From Vitis vinifera (taxonomy: Eukaryota; Streptophyta; Magnoliopsida; Vitales; Vitaceae), in NCBI RefSeq assembly GCF_030704535.1, contig NC_081822.1:12827001-12891000 (forward strand): a stretch of 64,000 bases of DNA. Direction: 5' to 3'. Shown piece by piece: positions 39,459 through 50,246 of the stretch. The position numbers and the translations under genes were made by a program. Positions within the stretch are counted from its first letter, which is position 1. Every line of letters starts with the position of its first letter. Below the pieces are notes generated by a model, which made no database searches, was not told the DNA's origin, and was given only the letters and a program-made list of their open reading frames with translations.

Positions 39459-42400
39459 TGATTCTCTATATCTATGTTTTTTTTATGATATCCATATTAT
39501 TTTTTAATATCTATTTATCTATTGTGATAGATTTAGAGAGCCTATGATAGATTTGTATGCACTCTACACGATTCAAGGTATGAGAATGGAGTAATCTAGG
39601 GTTCTCAACAAATACTTGATGCAAAACAACCTCATCATATATAATTTTGTTTGAATTTCTGTTTATTTTATATTTTTTCTAAAAGAAATAAAAAAAGATT
39701 TAGAATATATGCATATTCTTTTGTTATATTATAGCTCTTATAATGAGGGGTTAATGATTTTTTTTTTCTATCTTCATATTAAAATTTTTTAAAAATATTT
39801 TATTTTTTCTTAATAAAATTGTTCAAAACATTAAATTCATTTTTTTTTCTCACATATGATGATGTTTTGAACTTTGTACATGCAACATGTTGACAAGTCT
39901 ATTGGGAAATTATTAAAGTGAGTCCACATATCTTGGTTAATTGTAAATTATTAGTTATCATTTTTGTTTAACTCATTAAAGTGACCAGGTAAGTTTTTTT
40001 GGTTGGCCATTGGCATCCCATTAACTGTGGCCCCCTTTAATATATAGAGACCACTTAGTTTTATTTTATTTTTATGATAGACAGAAAATAAAATAAAAAA
40101 GTGGTTTAAGTAAGAGTTACCTAATTGATAATGTAAATATAAATGGTTGAGATCTCGGTTTAAACAGATTTTATAGAATTTACTCATATCTCATGGTTGG
40201 GTAAAATAAGGTTTTTTTTCTCTAGAGAAGAAAAATTTAGACGTGGAAGACTAAAACCTCATTTAAGTACATCACAATGGATTTAGGTATGGTTTCGATT
40301 TATTTTTCTTAATGATTTAACATGATCTTGATTTTGGATCATAACATGATCTTATTGTTTTTGTGCTATTAATATAAGATCTTGAATGGGTTATAACATG
40401 AGATATGATATTTGGGGCATTCCTACAAGTAGTTCGGGTAATTTTTATAGAGTTACCATGCTTGGTAAAGTGTTAGTGTGTTGGAAGAGACTAATTGTCC
40501 TTTTAGTTGCTTGTATTTGGATACGTTGCGTTTAAATTATTTATATTTTGACATTTTATGCTTGACAATGAAAAGCAAGAAAGTGGTACAATCGATTCAC
40601 CACTAAAGGACAAGTAAGATGGTGATGCACCTAATTGCTTGGTAGAGAATAAATAAAAATAATCATGTGACACGGGTTTTCTTATTGTTATTTTTCACTT
40701 TGCAAGGATAAGATGTGACATTATCACTTAACTTAAAACTCATCATAAAAAGTGGCATTATCGTGTGAGTTGGAAGATTCTTAGAATTGTGCAAAACATT
40801 GAACTAATATTTCAATTTTTACCTTTCGTGAACTCAATTTTACCGAAAATAAAAAAATAAATATCCAAATATATTTTCAAACTTGACTTCCACTTTCTTG
40901 ATTAGGTGACTAAATTTGCTTTCCCAATTTGTGACTACCTTATATGTTATTTTATTTGAAAAGCTTAGAATTGCAAAGATTCTAGGTGGCTTTAGCTTGC
41001 ATATAAAGTAAAACCAAGTCATTGAACTTATCTACAATGTCCCTTTGACCATTTGTCCATTTATTCCTCCACTCCTAAAAGCATTTGAAAAAAAAGAAGA
41101 AGTGAAAATCTGAAATAAAACCACGGCATTAGGATGAGTGTTTGGATGGTGGGGATAGGTCAAAGTTCAAGTGGTGAGTGGAATCAAAGTTTTTAGTTCA
41201 CTTTTGTGCATAAAGACATTTTGGTAATTATGCAAAGTTGTACAAGGATAAGTGAGTGGTATTTCTAGACTTGACTAATTGATTAATTAATCAATTAGTA
41301 ACCTTTTTGGGCTAGATTGAGTGACTCAAGTTCATGGTGGACTTAGCCTCCACCCTTGAGATTTCCACCATCTTAGTGCCTAGACTTAGAAGAGTCATCG
41401 GGCAAAAGTTCATAGTGCTTATGAGATCCATTATGACTTTGGAGTTATATACATCAATTGGAATTGATTTGGCAATATTCGAATAAAAGGTATATGTTTT
41501 TATTCTCTATATCTATGTTTTATATTATATCCATATTGTTTTTGAATACCTATTTATTTGTGATAGATTTAGAGAGTCTATGATAGATTTGTATGCACCC
41601 TACATGATCCAAGACATGAGAACAAAGTAATCTAGGGTTCCTAACAAATACTTGATGCAAAACAACCTCATCATATATAATTTTGATTGAATTTGTGTTT
41701 CTTTTATATTTTTTCTAAAAGAAATAAAAAGGATTTAGAATACATGCATATTCTTTTGTTATATTGTAGCTCTTGTAGGGGTTAGTGGTTTTTTTTTTAA
41801 TCTTCATATTAAAATTTTTTAAAAATATTTCATTTTTTCTTAATAAAATTGTTCAAAACATTAAATTCATTTTTTTTTCTCTCACACATCATGGTGATGT
41901 TTTGAACTTTGTACATGCAACATGCTGATGAGTTTGTTGGGAAATTATTAAAGTGAGTCCACATATGTTGGTTAATTGTAAATTATTAGTTATCATTTTT
42001 GTTTAACTCATTAAAGTGATCAAATAAGTTTTTTTGGTTGGGTGTAGACATCTCATTAAGTGTGGCCTTTAATGTATAGAGACCACTTAGTTTTATTTTA
42101 TTTTTATGATAGACAGAAAATAAAATAAAAAAGTGGTTTAAGTAAGAATTACCTAATTGATAATATAAATATAAATAGGTTGAGATCTCGGTTTAAACAA
42201 ATTTTACAGAATTTATTCATATCTCATGGTTGGGTAAAATAAGGTTTTTTTCTTTAGAGAAGAAAAATTTAGACGTGGAAAACTAAAACCTCATTTAACT
42301 ACATCACAATAGATTTAGGTATGGTTTCGATTTATTTTTCTTAATGATTTAATATGATCTTGATTTTGGATCATAACATGATCTTATTGTTTTTGTGCTA

Positions 42401-43220
42401 TTAATATAAGATCTTGAATGGGTTATAACATGAGATATGATATTTGGGGCATTCCTAAGTAGTTCGGGTAATTCTTATAGAGTTACCATGCTTGGTAAAG
42501 TGTCACTGTGTTGGAAGAGACTTATTGTCCTTTTAGTCGCTTGTATTTCAATACGTTACATTTAAATTATTTATATTTTGACATTTTATGCTTGATAATG
42601 AAAAGCAAGAAAGTGGTACAATCGATTCACCACTAAAAGACAGGTAAGATGGTGATGCACCTAATTGCTTGGTAGAGAATAAATAAAAATAATCATGTGA
42701 CACGGGTTTTCTTATTGTTATTTTTCACTTTGCAAGGATAAGATGTGACATTATCACTTAACTTAAAACTCATCATAAAAAGTGGCATTATCATGTGAGT
42801 TAGAAGATTCTTAGAATTGTGTAAAATAGTGAATTAATATTTCAATTTTTGCCTTTCCTGAACTCAATTTTACCAAAAATAAAAAAAATAAATATCCAAA
42901 TATATTTTCAAACTTGACTTTCACTTTCTTTATTAGGTGACTAAATTTGCTTTCCGAAATTGTGACTACCTTAGATGTTATTTTATTTGAAAAGCTTAGA
43001 ATTGCAAAGATTCTAGGTGGCTTTAGCTTGCATATAAAGTAAAACCAAGTCATTGAACTTATCTACAATGTCCCTTTGACCATTTGTCCATTCATTCCTC
43101 CATTCCTAAAAGCATTTGAAAAAAAAAAAAAAAAAGTGAAAATCTGAAATAAAACCACGACATTAGGATGAGTGTTTGGATGGTGGGGATAGGTCAAAGT
43201 TCAAGTGGTGAGTGGAACCC
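38914..43220. repeat. Tandem duplication, unit about 2.0-2.3 kb
   Basis: Copy A (38914-41187) and copy B (41188-43220) are highly similar across long stretches. Both begin AGTTTTTAGTTCACTTT and end in GGTCAAAGTTCAAGTGGTGA followed by GTGGAA. Short open frames in one copy (40840-41022) recur in the other (42811-43053) with the same translation start, but look non-coding. Copy B lacks the 119-bp MITE and about 100 bp around the TATAAATACCCC box of copy A. No gene is contained. Confidence 0.9.
38999..39117. mobile_element. 119-bp MITE with TTA target duplication
   Basis: The left end GTGTGTTTGGTAGTGATTTT and the inverted right end GTGTGTTTGTCAGTGATTCT are near-perfect TIRs. TTA flanks both sides (38996-38998 and 39118-39120), which fits a PIF/Harbinger-type 3-bp duplication. 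The homologous position in the duplicated copy (near 41271) lacks the insert, which confirms its borders. Confidence 0.85.
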
Positions 43221-45456
43221 AGGTTTAAATAAGAAAGCTCCAAATTTGTCTCCCACCCAAACCATATGACCATATTCAAGCGGTGTAAACAAAAAGTTTG
43301 GTATTTTTAAAACTTTTTTCATTGTTAAAATAAATATTTTTAAGAATATTTTTTCATATTTTTTAAAATAAGATTCTACTTAAGAGTTTGAGATACTTTT
43401 AACTTTTTATTTTATCTTTTCATATATTTCTTATATATATATATATATTTAAAACATTTTATATAAATGAAAATAATTAAAATATATTATAAAAAAACAC
43501 CTATTTTCATTTTAAAAAAATTCATTTGACGTCCGTACATGGAATATAATTATATTTATACGAAATCATGGCCTGGTTTCACCACATAATCCCATGTTTA
43601 ACATCAAGACACTGCTGGGCAAAGCTGTTACTGCTAAAGTGGCCTTATATATGGTCAAAATATCTAAAATAATTCTAAATTGTGGGGTCAAAATATCTAA
43701 AATAATTCTAAATTGTGGTTATTTTCTTAAGGGTCCTACGGCAACACCAAAATAAGTTTAGATTATTATAATAAAAAGAATAATATTTCCAATTCTATTA
43801 TATTATTAATAAAGGATATTTGAAAGATTTTAGGATTTTGATATTTATTATTATCATCATATTATTTAACTAAAAAAAGTATTTATAATATGAAATCAAT
43901 CATTTGTAGGTCAAATTTTTTTAAAAATGTTATAAAGTTTGGTTTTAGGAATTAAGTTTGGTTTTAGGAATTGACGACGTCTAACCTTCTTTCCGTTATT
44001 CTAGAGTTGGTCACTTTAAATACTCGTCTTGAAGAAGATGGGAGTGAGAGCAATAAGGATGAAAGGTTCTTGCAATGGAAACTTTGTACCAAGGGTAGAG
44101 GTGAAGGAAGCTTCTTCTTCTCGGTCTTCTGCAGTGAAAGAAAACTCAACAAATTCAATTGTTTCAGCTCGAGCTAGATAATTAGCTTGTATTAGCAGAG
44201 CTTTAGAGTTTGTTTTTATTGTAACTTATTTTTCAATCAAATTTGTAAGTAATTTTAAGTGCTTGTTTGGTGAGGTAAAACATTAACAAGAATAACCATG
44301 AGGACAGCCAAGAACGGTATGGAAGAAATAACATCATAAAGGTGTTAATTCTTATTACTTTATACTTGAGTCGTTCAAAAGCTTACGACAAGTTCCTATT
44401 TTCCTATCATCTTAGCTTTATTTGCTAATTTTGATAGGCGATATGAGCCCACTTTTACTCCAAGGCAATTATTCTTATCCAGACTTGTATCCTGAACATT
44501 GAGCTGTCTGCATATTTAAACAAGTCAAGTCCCAACAGCACCTACAACATCACAGCTCGCCCAATTCAACAACCACATCGGCTGAGTTGGAAAAAGAAGA
44601 AATGGACCCGATAAGGTGATACTACCAATGGGTACCATCAATCCATCGGCGTAGGCTAATGGAGAATTCCCTTTTTTTCTTTGATATATAGAATATTGAA
44701 GAACACTATCTTTATTGTGAATAGACCCTCCATCAGTCTCTGTCGTGGACATTATAGTCCTAAAGTGCATATTAGCTTCTTCACATCATGTGGGCAAAGG
44801 TTATTCCATGAAACCTGGTGTGGCCAACAATGCTCGGATTCAAAGAACAAAATAAAGGACAATACCAAAACAAGCCAAAAGTAGGGCCCATAAAAGAAAA
44901 ATTAACTGTAGTAATGAAAAGAAGGGAACAAAAAAAGGTGCAGAGGAAGCGACTAATACAAGGGATGGGGGATGGGGGGAAGATAAGACTGGGAAAAAGA
45001 AGGCGACACCAGCAGGCAAACATGTCACATCTCAGTACTGCAATTTCTTTATCTGGGCAAGCAAGAACAGTAGTACATTTATTTTCACCCCCCTGCCCTC
45101 CTACCCATCGGGAGAGGGGAAAAAAAAAAAAAAAAGCAGCAGAACATGGCCCAGAGACAAAAACACAAGATATGGATATTAAAAAGAACAAAATACCCAC
45201 CAATGCCCCCAGCAGACCAGGATCTAAACAAGTTTTCATCTTCTCCTTCTTGGTGGTTATTTTGTTTCATTTTTCCTCTTCCGTTCCTTTTCACAGATAC
45301 CCTTGATAGAGATGTGTCTAGTAAGAGGCTAAAGCCCATGGTAAACGGTAAACCGATTCTTCATGATGTCTTTCTTTCCCGGGGAAATTTGGTGAGGTAG
45401 TAGTCAAAACGGGAGCAAAAATAAGGACCAAAATTAAAGGGATGCATTCTTACTTC
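43221..45456. other. Intergenic DNA downstream of the FD-like gene
   Basis: No gene is supported. The stretch holds an (AT)n run near 43434-43450, a perfect 33-bp tandem duplication and a poly-A tract near 45120-45136. Overlapping open frames at 44780-45400 are low-complexity shadows. The part just before 45457 should contain the 3' UTR of the minus-strand bZIP gene. Confidence 0.4.
43653..43718. repeat. Perfect 33-bp direct tandem duplication
   Basis: The unit beginning GGTCAAAATATCTAAAATAA and ending TTGTGG occurs at 43653-43685 and immediately again at 43686-43718 without mismatch, indicating a recent slippage or duplication event. Confidence 0.9.
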
Positions 45457-46536
45457 TCAAAATGGGGCAGTTGAGGTTCTGTAGAGTGTGTGCTTTTTTG
45501 GAAGCTGAGCAGAAGCTTCTGGGCAGAACTGCGGAAACAGATACACAAAGATAGTGTATATGTAATAGATTCTATGTTGGGCATCAACACACAAACTTTT
45601 TTAATCCTAAATGAGGAAACTAATGGAGTATAAATAGCCTATTCTTTCTAACCATCACTTTATTCACCTTTTGTTGCAGTCTTTTCAGCCTTGCATTCTC
45701 CTCTATCAAGTGGGCAACTTCCAGCTCCAACTCGTTTGTGTAAGCCTACGGAAGGAAACATTTAAAAGGGTAAAAAAAAAATAAAGAAAGAAAAAAGACC
45801 CAGTATTCACATCATTCATGGATCGAGGAGTGAGGACTGTAGCTAGTTTCATATGGGCTTGGGTGGGTGGGGGTGGGAGAGGGAGAGAGACCTGTTTTCT
45901 AGCCCTGGAGCGTGCAGCTGACTCTCTGTTCTTGATGAGGCGTTTATGTCGCCGATCGCCAGAATTATCGTCACTTCCTCGGGGCCTTTTCTTGCGGAAT
46001 GAAGGGTATTCGGGAGAAGCAGCAGCCAAAACATTGAAGGGAGGGTACAGATAGGGCGTAGCAGCAGTGGCGTTATTGTGCAAATGAGAGTGCGGCTTCA
46101 TGGGATCAGTGTCGTCAATGCAATGAAAATCAGGGAGTGAATTCAAGCTCAAGAGGGTGGGCGGAGGAGGAAGGGGAGATGCGAAGGGAGTGGCAGCTCC
46201 GGCGGAGGAGGGATCAGCAGTAGAGGTGCCTGTTCTAAGTGGGTCCATATTGGAAGGTCGAGCCAAGAAGTCCTGAAGGAGGGTGCTACGAAATGCATGG
46301 TGGGTGTTGGTGGTAGCATTGTTGACGGTGCTGATGGAGTGGTGATGAAGAGAAGAGAGGCTCAAATCTTTCCAGACTTCGTCCATGGTTTTTTTGGGTG
46401 AAGAGTCAGGGATGGGAGATGAGGGTGAGAAAGGAGGATGAGATGAACATGTGGAGGACTTTGAGGGTGAGCAAGACACCCTCTTGCTGCTGCCGTTGTC
46501 GTCGTCGTCAACTAACGATGACCACATGGTGAACAT
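45457..46536 (-). CDS. FD: FD-type bZIP transcription factor (3 exons, 264 aa)
   Basis: Exons in coding order: 46536-45892, 45745-45668, 45528-45457; all junctions are phase 0 with GT-AG borders. I chose the ATG at 46536 (MFTMWSSLVDDDD); the ATG nine bases later is also possible. The open frame extends further upstream but reads as leader sequence. Residues 89-99 (TMDEVWKDLSL) resemble the conserved motif of group-A bZIPs. The basic region KRLIKNRESAARSRARKQ (198-215) leads into a leucine zipper with Leu221, Leu228 and Leu235. The C-terminus LYRTSTAPF is the SAP motif, with Thr261 in an RxxTxP setting that binds 14-3-3 proteins after phosphorylation. By homology the product is a nuclear partner of FT in the florigen complex, acting in floral transition at the shoot apex. 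Ser/Pro-rich low-complexity stretches fill the N-terminal half, and the length is close to that of Arabidopsis FD. Confidence 0.9.
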
Positions 46537-46789
46537 TGAGAGAGAAAGTGGAAGGGAGGGGAGGGTGAATGAACATATGAGGGAAGAGAATAGAAAAACT
46601 GGGATGGAGAGAAAAGTCTGGGTGCCCTCTGGTTTTGTACTGTGCATAAGTTTACCATCTCTTGTCTTTAACCAGATACAAAGAAGAAAAATGAGCACCA
46701 AGGGAGGGAAAAAAAAAACGGAAGAGGAAATAACACTGCCTAAAATCTGCCTAGAGCCAAGCAGGAAAAAGAGAGAAAAGTGAAGTACC

Positions 46790-46827
46790 TACCTTATACC
46801 ATTATTCCACGCCTATGGTATAAGGTA
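46790..46827. repeat. 13-bp perfect inverted repeat upstream of the FD-like gene
   Basis: TACCTTATACCAT (46790-46802) and ATGGTATAAGGTA (46815-46827) are exact reverse complements with a 12-base spacer. It lies about 255 bases upstream of the start codon at 46536, in the promoter or leader region of the minus-strand gene. It may be a small decayed TIR element or a regulatory palindrome. Confidence 0.7.
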
Positions 46828-47508
46828 CGTGGGCAATGGGCATTGGGCACCACATACTTTAAGTAATTGCCTCTTGCTTTATTCGGATGATCGGAAGTTT
46901 TGTGTACGCCCTGTTACTAATCGCTTCTTGCATATTCGAATGATTGGAGGTCTTATAAATCACAGCTAACCTTTTTCCAATTTTTCCACTTGGCGTTTTA
47001 CATATTCTTCATTGATCTTTTCTGTATCAATTCTCAGAACCTCTCCTACCATCATCAGCTCTCCAAAAGCCTTGGTTTTAAGTATTAGATGAAAAGATTA
47101 AGGGATAAGGCCTCTAACAAAGATGGATGATAGGGAAAAATTGGTCAAATGAAAGGAGATTATAACAACATGCGCCTATCTGAGATCACAAAGGGCAGGG
47201 AATAAAATTATAGCCAAATTGCAGTACCCCACCGTGAAGATTCTTCGGACAGAGTTCCAAATCTCAAGTCTTGCAATTGATCATTGCCTTTTATGAACTT
47301 TCAAGACAAAAGGATATTACCAGGACAAGGAATCTTAGCTAAAAACTATCTCCCTTCATAAAAAATAGGAGAGAATAAAAGTTACTTGTGCAGCCACCCA
47401 TTGTCAACACTAAGAAGAGAATGTAATCTGATGAAGACACTACGAATTTTAAGACTCCTACTACCACAAGTACATTACTACCAGAAGTACATTATCTTTA
47501 TCTTTTAG
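46828..47508. other. Upstream flank of the FD-like gene
   Basis: This is the likely distal promoter of the bZIP gene. A CTTCTTGCATATTCG-type phrase near 46924 partly repeats CTCTTGCTTTATTCG near 46871. No gene was seen. Confidence 0.35.
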
Positions 47509-47990
47509 GAATGACAATTAGGCCGGGTTTTGTGAGTATCCATCTCATCCGTATGGGACGGGTTTGAAATTTAATTTAATGGGTTTGAAATGAATTTAAA
47601 ATTTTAAAAAAAATTAATTTAATTTAATGGGTTTGAAATGAATTTAAGATTTAAAAAAAAATCTTAAACAGGTTTGAATATTGTCTTATCCCATACCACC
47701 TTATTAAATATAAAATTAGTTTAATTTAATTTTTATTTTATTATTTTTAATATATAGATAAAAATAAAATAAGTTATAAAAAATTATAATAATTTAATTA
47801 TTTATAAAATATATTTATTTTAATATAATTAAAAAAATAAAATAATTTTGAAAAAAAAATTTAGAATAAAGTTAAACAGGGCGGATATGTCCATACCCGC
47901 CTTGCCCTATTTCATTTTTTAAATGTAACGAGGATAGAAATTATTTTAAGTAAATGGATGAGGAGTAGGACGAAGGCGACATGTCAAAAA
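47509..47990. repeat. Dispersed non-coding repeat, GGGTTTGAAATGAAT family, copy 1
   Basis: The stretch begins with TGACAATTAGGCCGGGTTTT and contains GGACGGGTTTGAAATTTAAT, GAATATTGTCTTATCCCATAC and TACCCGCCTTGCCCTATTTC. The same blocks in the same order occur at 58747-59246. It includes an internal 50-bp duplication (GGGTTTGAAATGAATTTAA twice). It resembles a non-autonomous TIR element whose right end is lost here. Confidence 0.65.
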
Positions 47991-50246
47991 GAAAAAAAAA
48001 AGGAAAGCGAGAGAACAAGAAAAAGGGTGTGTATTTTTCGTACAAAAGCACAGAGTGGACACTATAAGCCACGTTTTCCTGGTTCAAAGTTCAAAACAAG
48101 GAGATCTGAACTCTAGGGGGCCGTTGATGATGAGATCGACTGTAGGTCACAACTCACAACCACCACTAGGCTCCACCGTCATCCTCTTTTAATGTCTCGG
48201 AGACAACTTTAATGCCTCGATTGCATTACGAATTACTAATTCTATGCCCAACCCCACTTTCAGAGTCTAAGCTCAATCACTAAAACTATCAATTAAAGTA
48301 AAATTGGGAGAATAAAATTATTATTAAGGTATAGTTTTAAAAGTATGCATCTAAGACGCATGGTCTCTTACCACTTAGATGTAAGACATAAGAAAAGGCC
48401 TGTGTTTGAGCAAAGCAAAATACGATTCCAGGATGCATATCAATTTTTTAAACTATGATCCAAAATCCAATTCAATCAACGAAAATTTCATGATTCCAAA
48501 CATTTTAAAAAGATGTTGAATAATAAGTAACAAAATCACAGATGAGATGATCTTTCTAACAAAGCAAAGCATACGTCTGGGCACCTTTAAGAAGTATTTG
48601 TAGAGGAGAGGGCTCAAAAAAGAAATGCCACCGCCTCCCACCTCCTTACCAACTACCTACCGGGCATCGCCCTACCGTCCCCTCTAGTTTATTTCTCACA
48701 TATGGATTGCCTAAACAAAAATAACCATCCTATAGATCAACAAATGGTGTAAGCCTGGATGTGTTTGGGTTTTATTTATAAAAGTATGTCGTGCTTTAAA
48801 AAACACAAGTTCCCCAAAGGCAATTAGAATCGACCTAGTGTCTCGCCTCGTAATTGATACCGCTGTCCGCTCTCCCGTGCTCCTCTGCGCTCTCATCTCT
48901 ACTAATTCTCACTCACTCGGTACCTAGTTTCTAACTAAAATCCTCATCCAGAAATCATAACTTATAAAAAAACCGTAATGACCCTCGGATTTGACAATCT
49001 TAAAGAGAGGTCCGAGATTCCTTGCTTTTCTGTCTACCATAAAAACTATAAAATATCACATAACAGAAAAGATAGAACCCAGGTATATAACATCAACAAA
49101 GGAACCAAATGCAAAAAGAAATATACTGTGATGGACCACCTACTTGGTCTCATGCCAAATGGGAATCCATGCTCCCATGCATCTTCTCAAAAATCATACA
49201 CTTTCCTATATTCGCTTGGCCCCAGTCAATACCCCCGACGCCACCTTCGTTCTTTTGTTGATTCTCCTATTTATCCAATTCACTACTCCCTTCCAATTCC
49301 TAACTTCCGATATTAACTCTATGAAAGAAATTACGAAGAAGGAAAAAATAAAAAATAAAAATCAGAGAGTAGAATTATAAAGACAAGTTTCACTAAGACC
49401 TGCATATGTAATACTTAGGCTACAACGTGCTCTAAAATAAGTCAAAAACAGTTAATATGAATAAAATCTCGTTCAGTTTCTCTTCTAAATATGAAAACTG
49501 ACTAATCAACTGAACCTTCAAATCCCATCACATACCATCTTAGACAAAATAATTATCTTGAAGAACAAGTACAATCCCGGTAATAACACCCTACATTTTC
49601 ATTTGGAAAAAGAATTAAATTAAATCACGAGGGAGGTAAAAAAAAAATATAAGAAATAAAATACACCAAAAAGAAATGAAGCTGCGGGAGTTAGAAATAG
49701 TCGGAGAAAGTCAGGCTAAACCCAATTTTGCCAACCAAGCTGTCACTGTATTCAAAATTTTCTCTCCTACTGGTGTAGTTCATAAGGACAAGTAACCAGA
49801 GAAACCAAGCTTTAAGAAAATCAACTCAATTTTGCTCAATGCAGAACCCAAATCATGGCACCAAAAATTACCGGTAAATGGTAGAAACATCATTTGTCCA
49901 CACCAAAACTAAACTATACAATCAATAATCTCATATGCCCAATCAAAATCTAAACTCTTTCTGCCTCATGTTTCGTTTTTTTTTTTTCTCTGTTAAGATA
50001 ATATGTATTCATTATTTTGTTTCCCGGTTCATTCAGAGAAAATTGAAGGTGTTCCCACCCCTGCACCTCCTATACCAGTAGCCAGCCCCTACATTCCCAC
50101 AAACCTTCAGGAAATGGTGAATTAGCTTGTTTTTCTTTTCTTTTTTTCAGTTTTTTTTTCTTTTTTTCAGGTTTTTTTTTTTTTTTTTCATCTTTTTGGG
50201 TGTGTTTTTCTTCTCTAAATAGAGATCAGATCCAACTGCTTGAGGC
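47991..50246. other. Intergenic DNA and 3' flank of the LARP1-like gene
   Basis: No gene is supported. Short frames at 48453-49380 have no family features. From about 50000 to 50246 the sequence is the probable 3' UTR of the minus-strand gene ending at 50247, with T-rich runs near 50140-50190. Confidence 0.4.

Noticed and set aside
40840-43053. Two similar minus-strand open frames (40840-41022 and 42811-43053)
   Set aside because: They are similar only because the DNA is tandemly duplicated; length differs, there is no domain, and composition is AT-driven.
44780-45400. Several overlapping open frames on both strands
   Set aside because: All derive from low-complexity purine/pyrimidine tracts; none has a recognisable motif, and they lie in the 3' flank of the bZIP gene.
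46537-46701. N-terminal extension of the bZIP open frame up to 46701
   Set aside because: The extra residues are hydrophobic and Leu/Phe/Ser-rich, like a translated CT-rich leader, and FD proteins begin close to the MWSS position.
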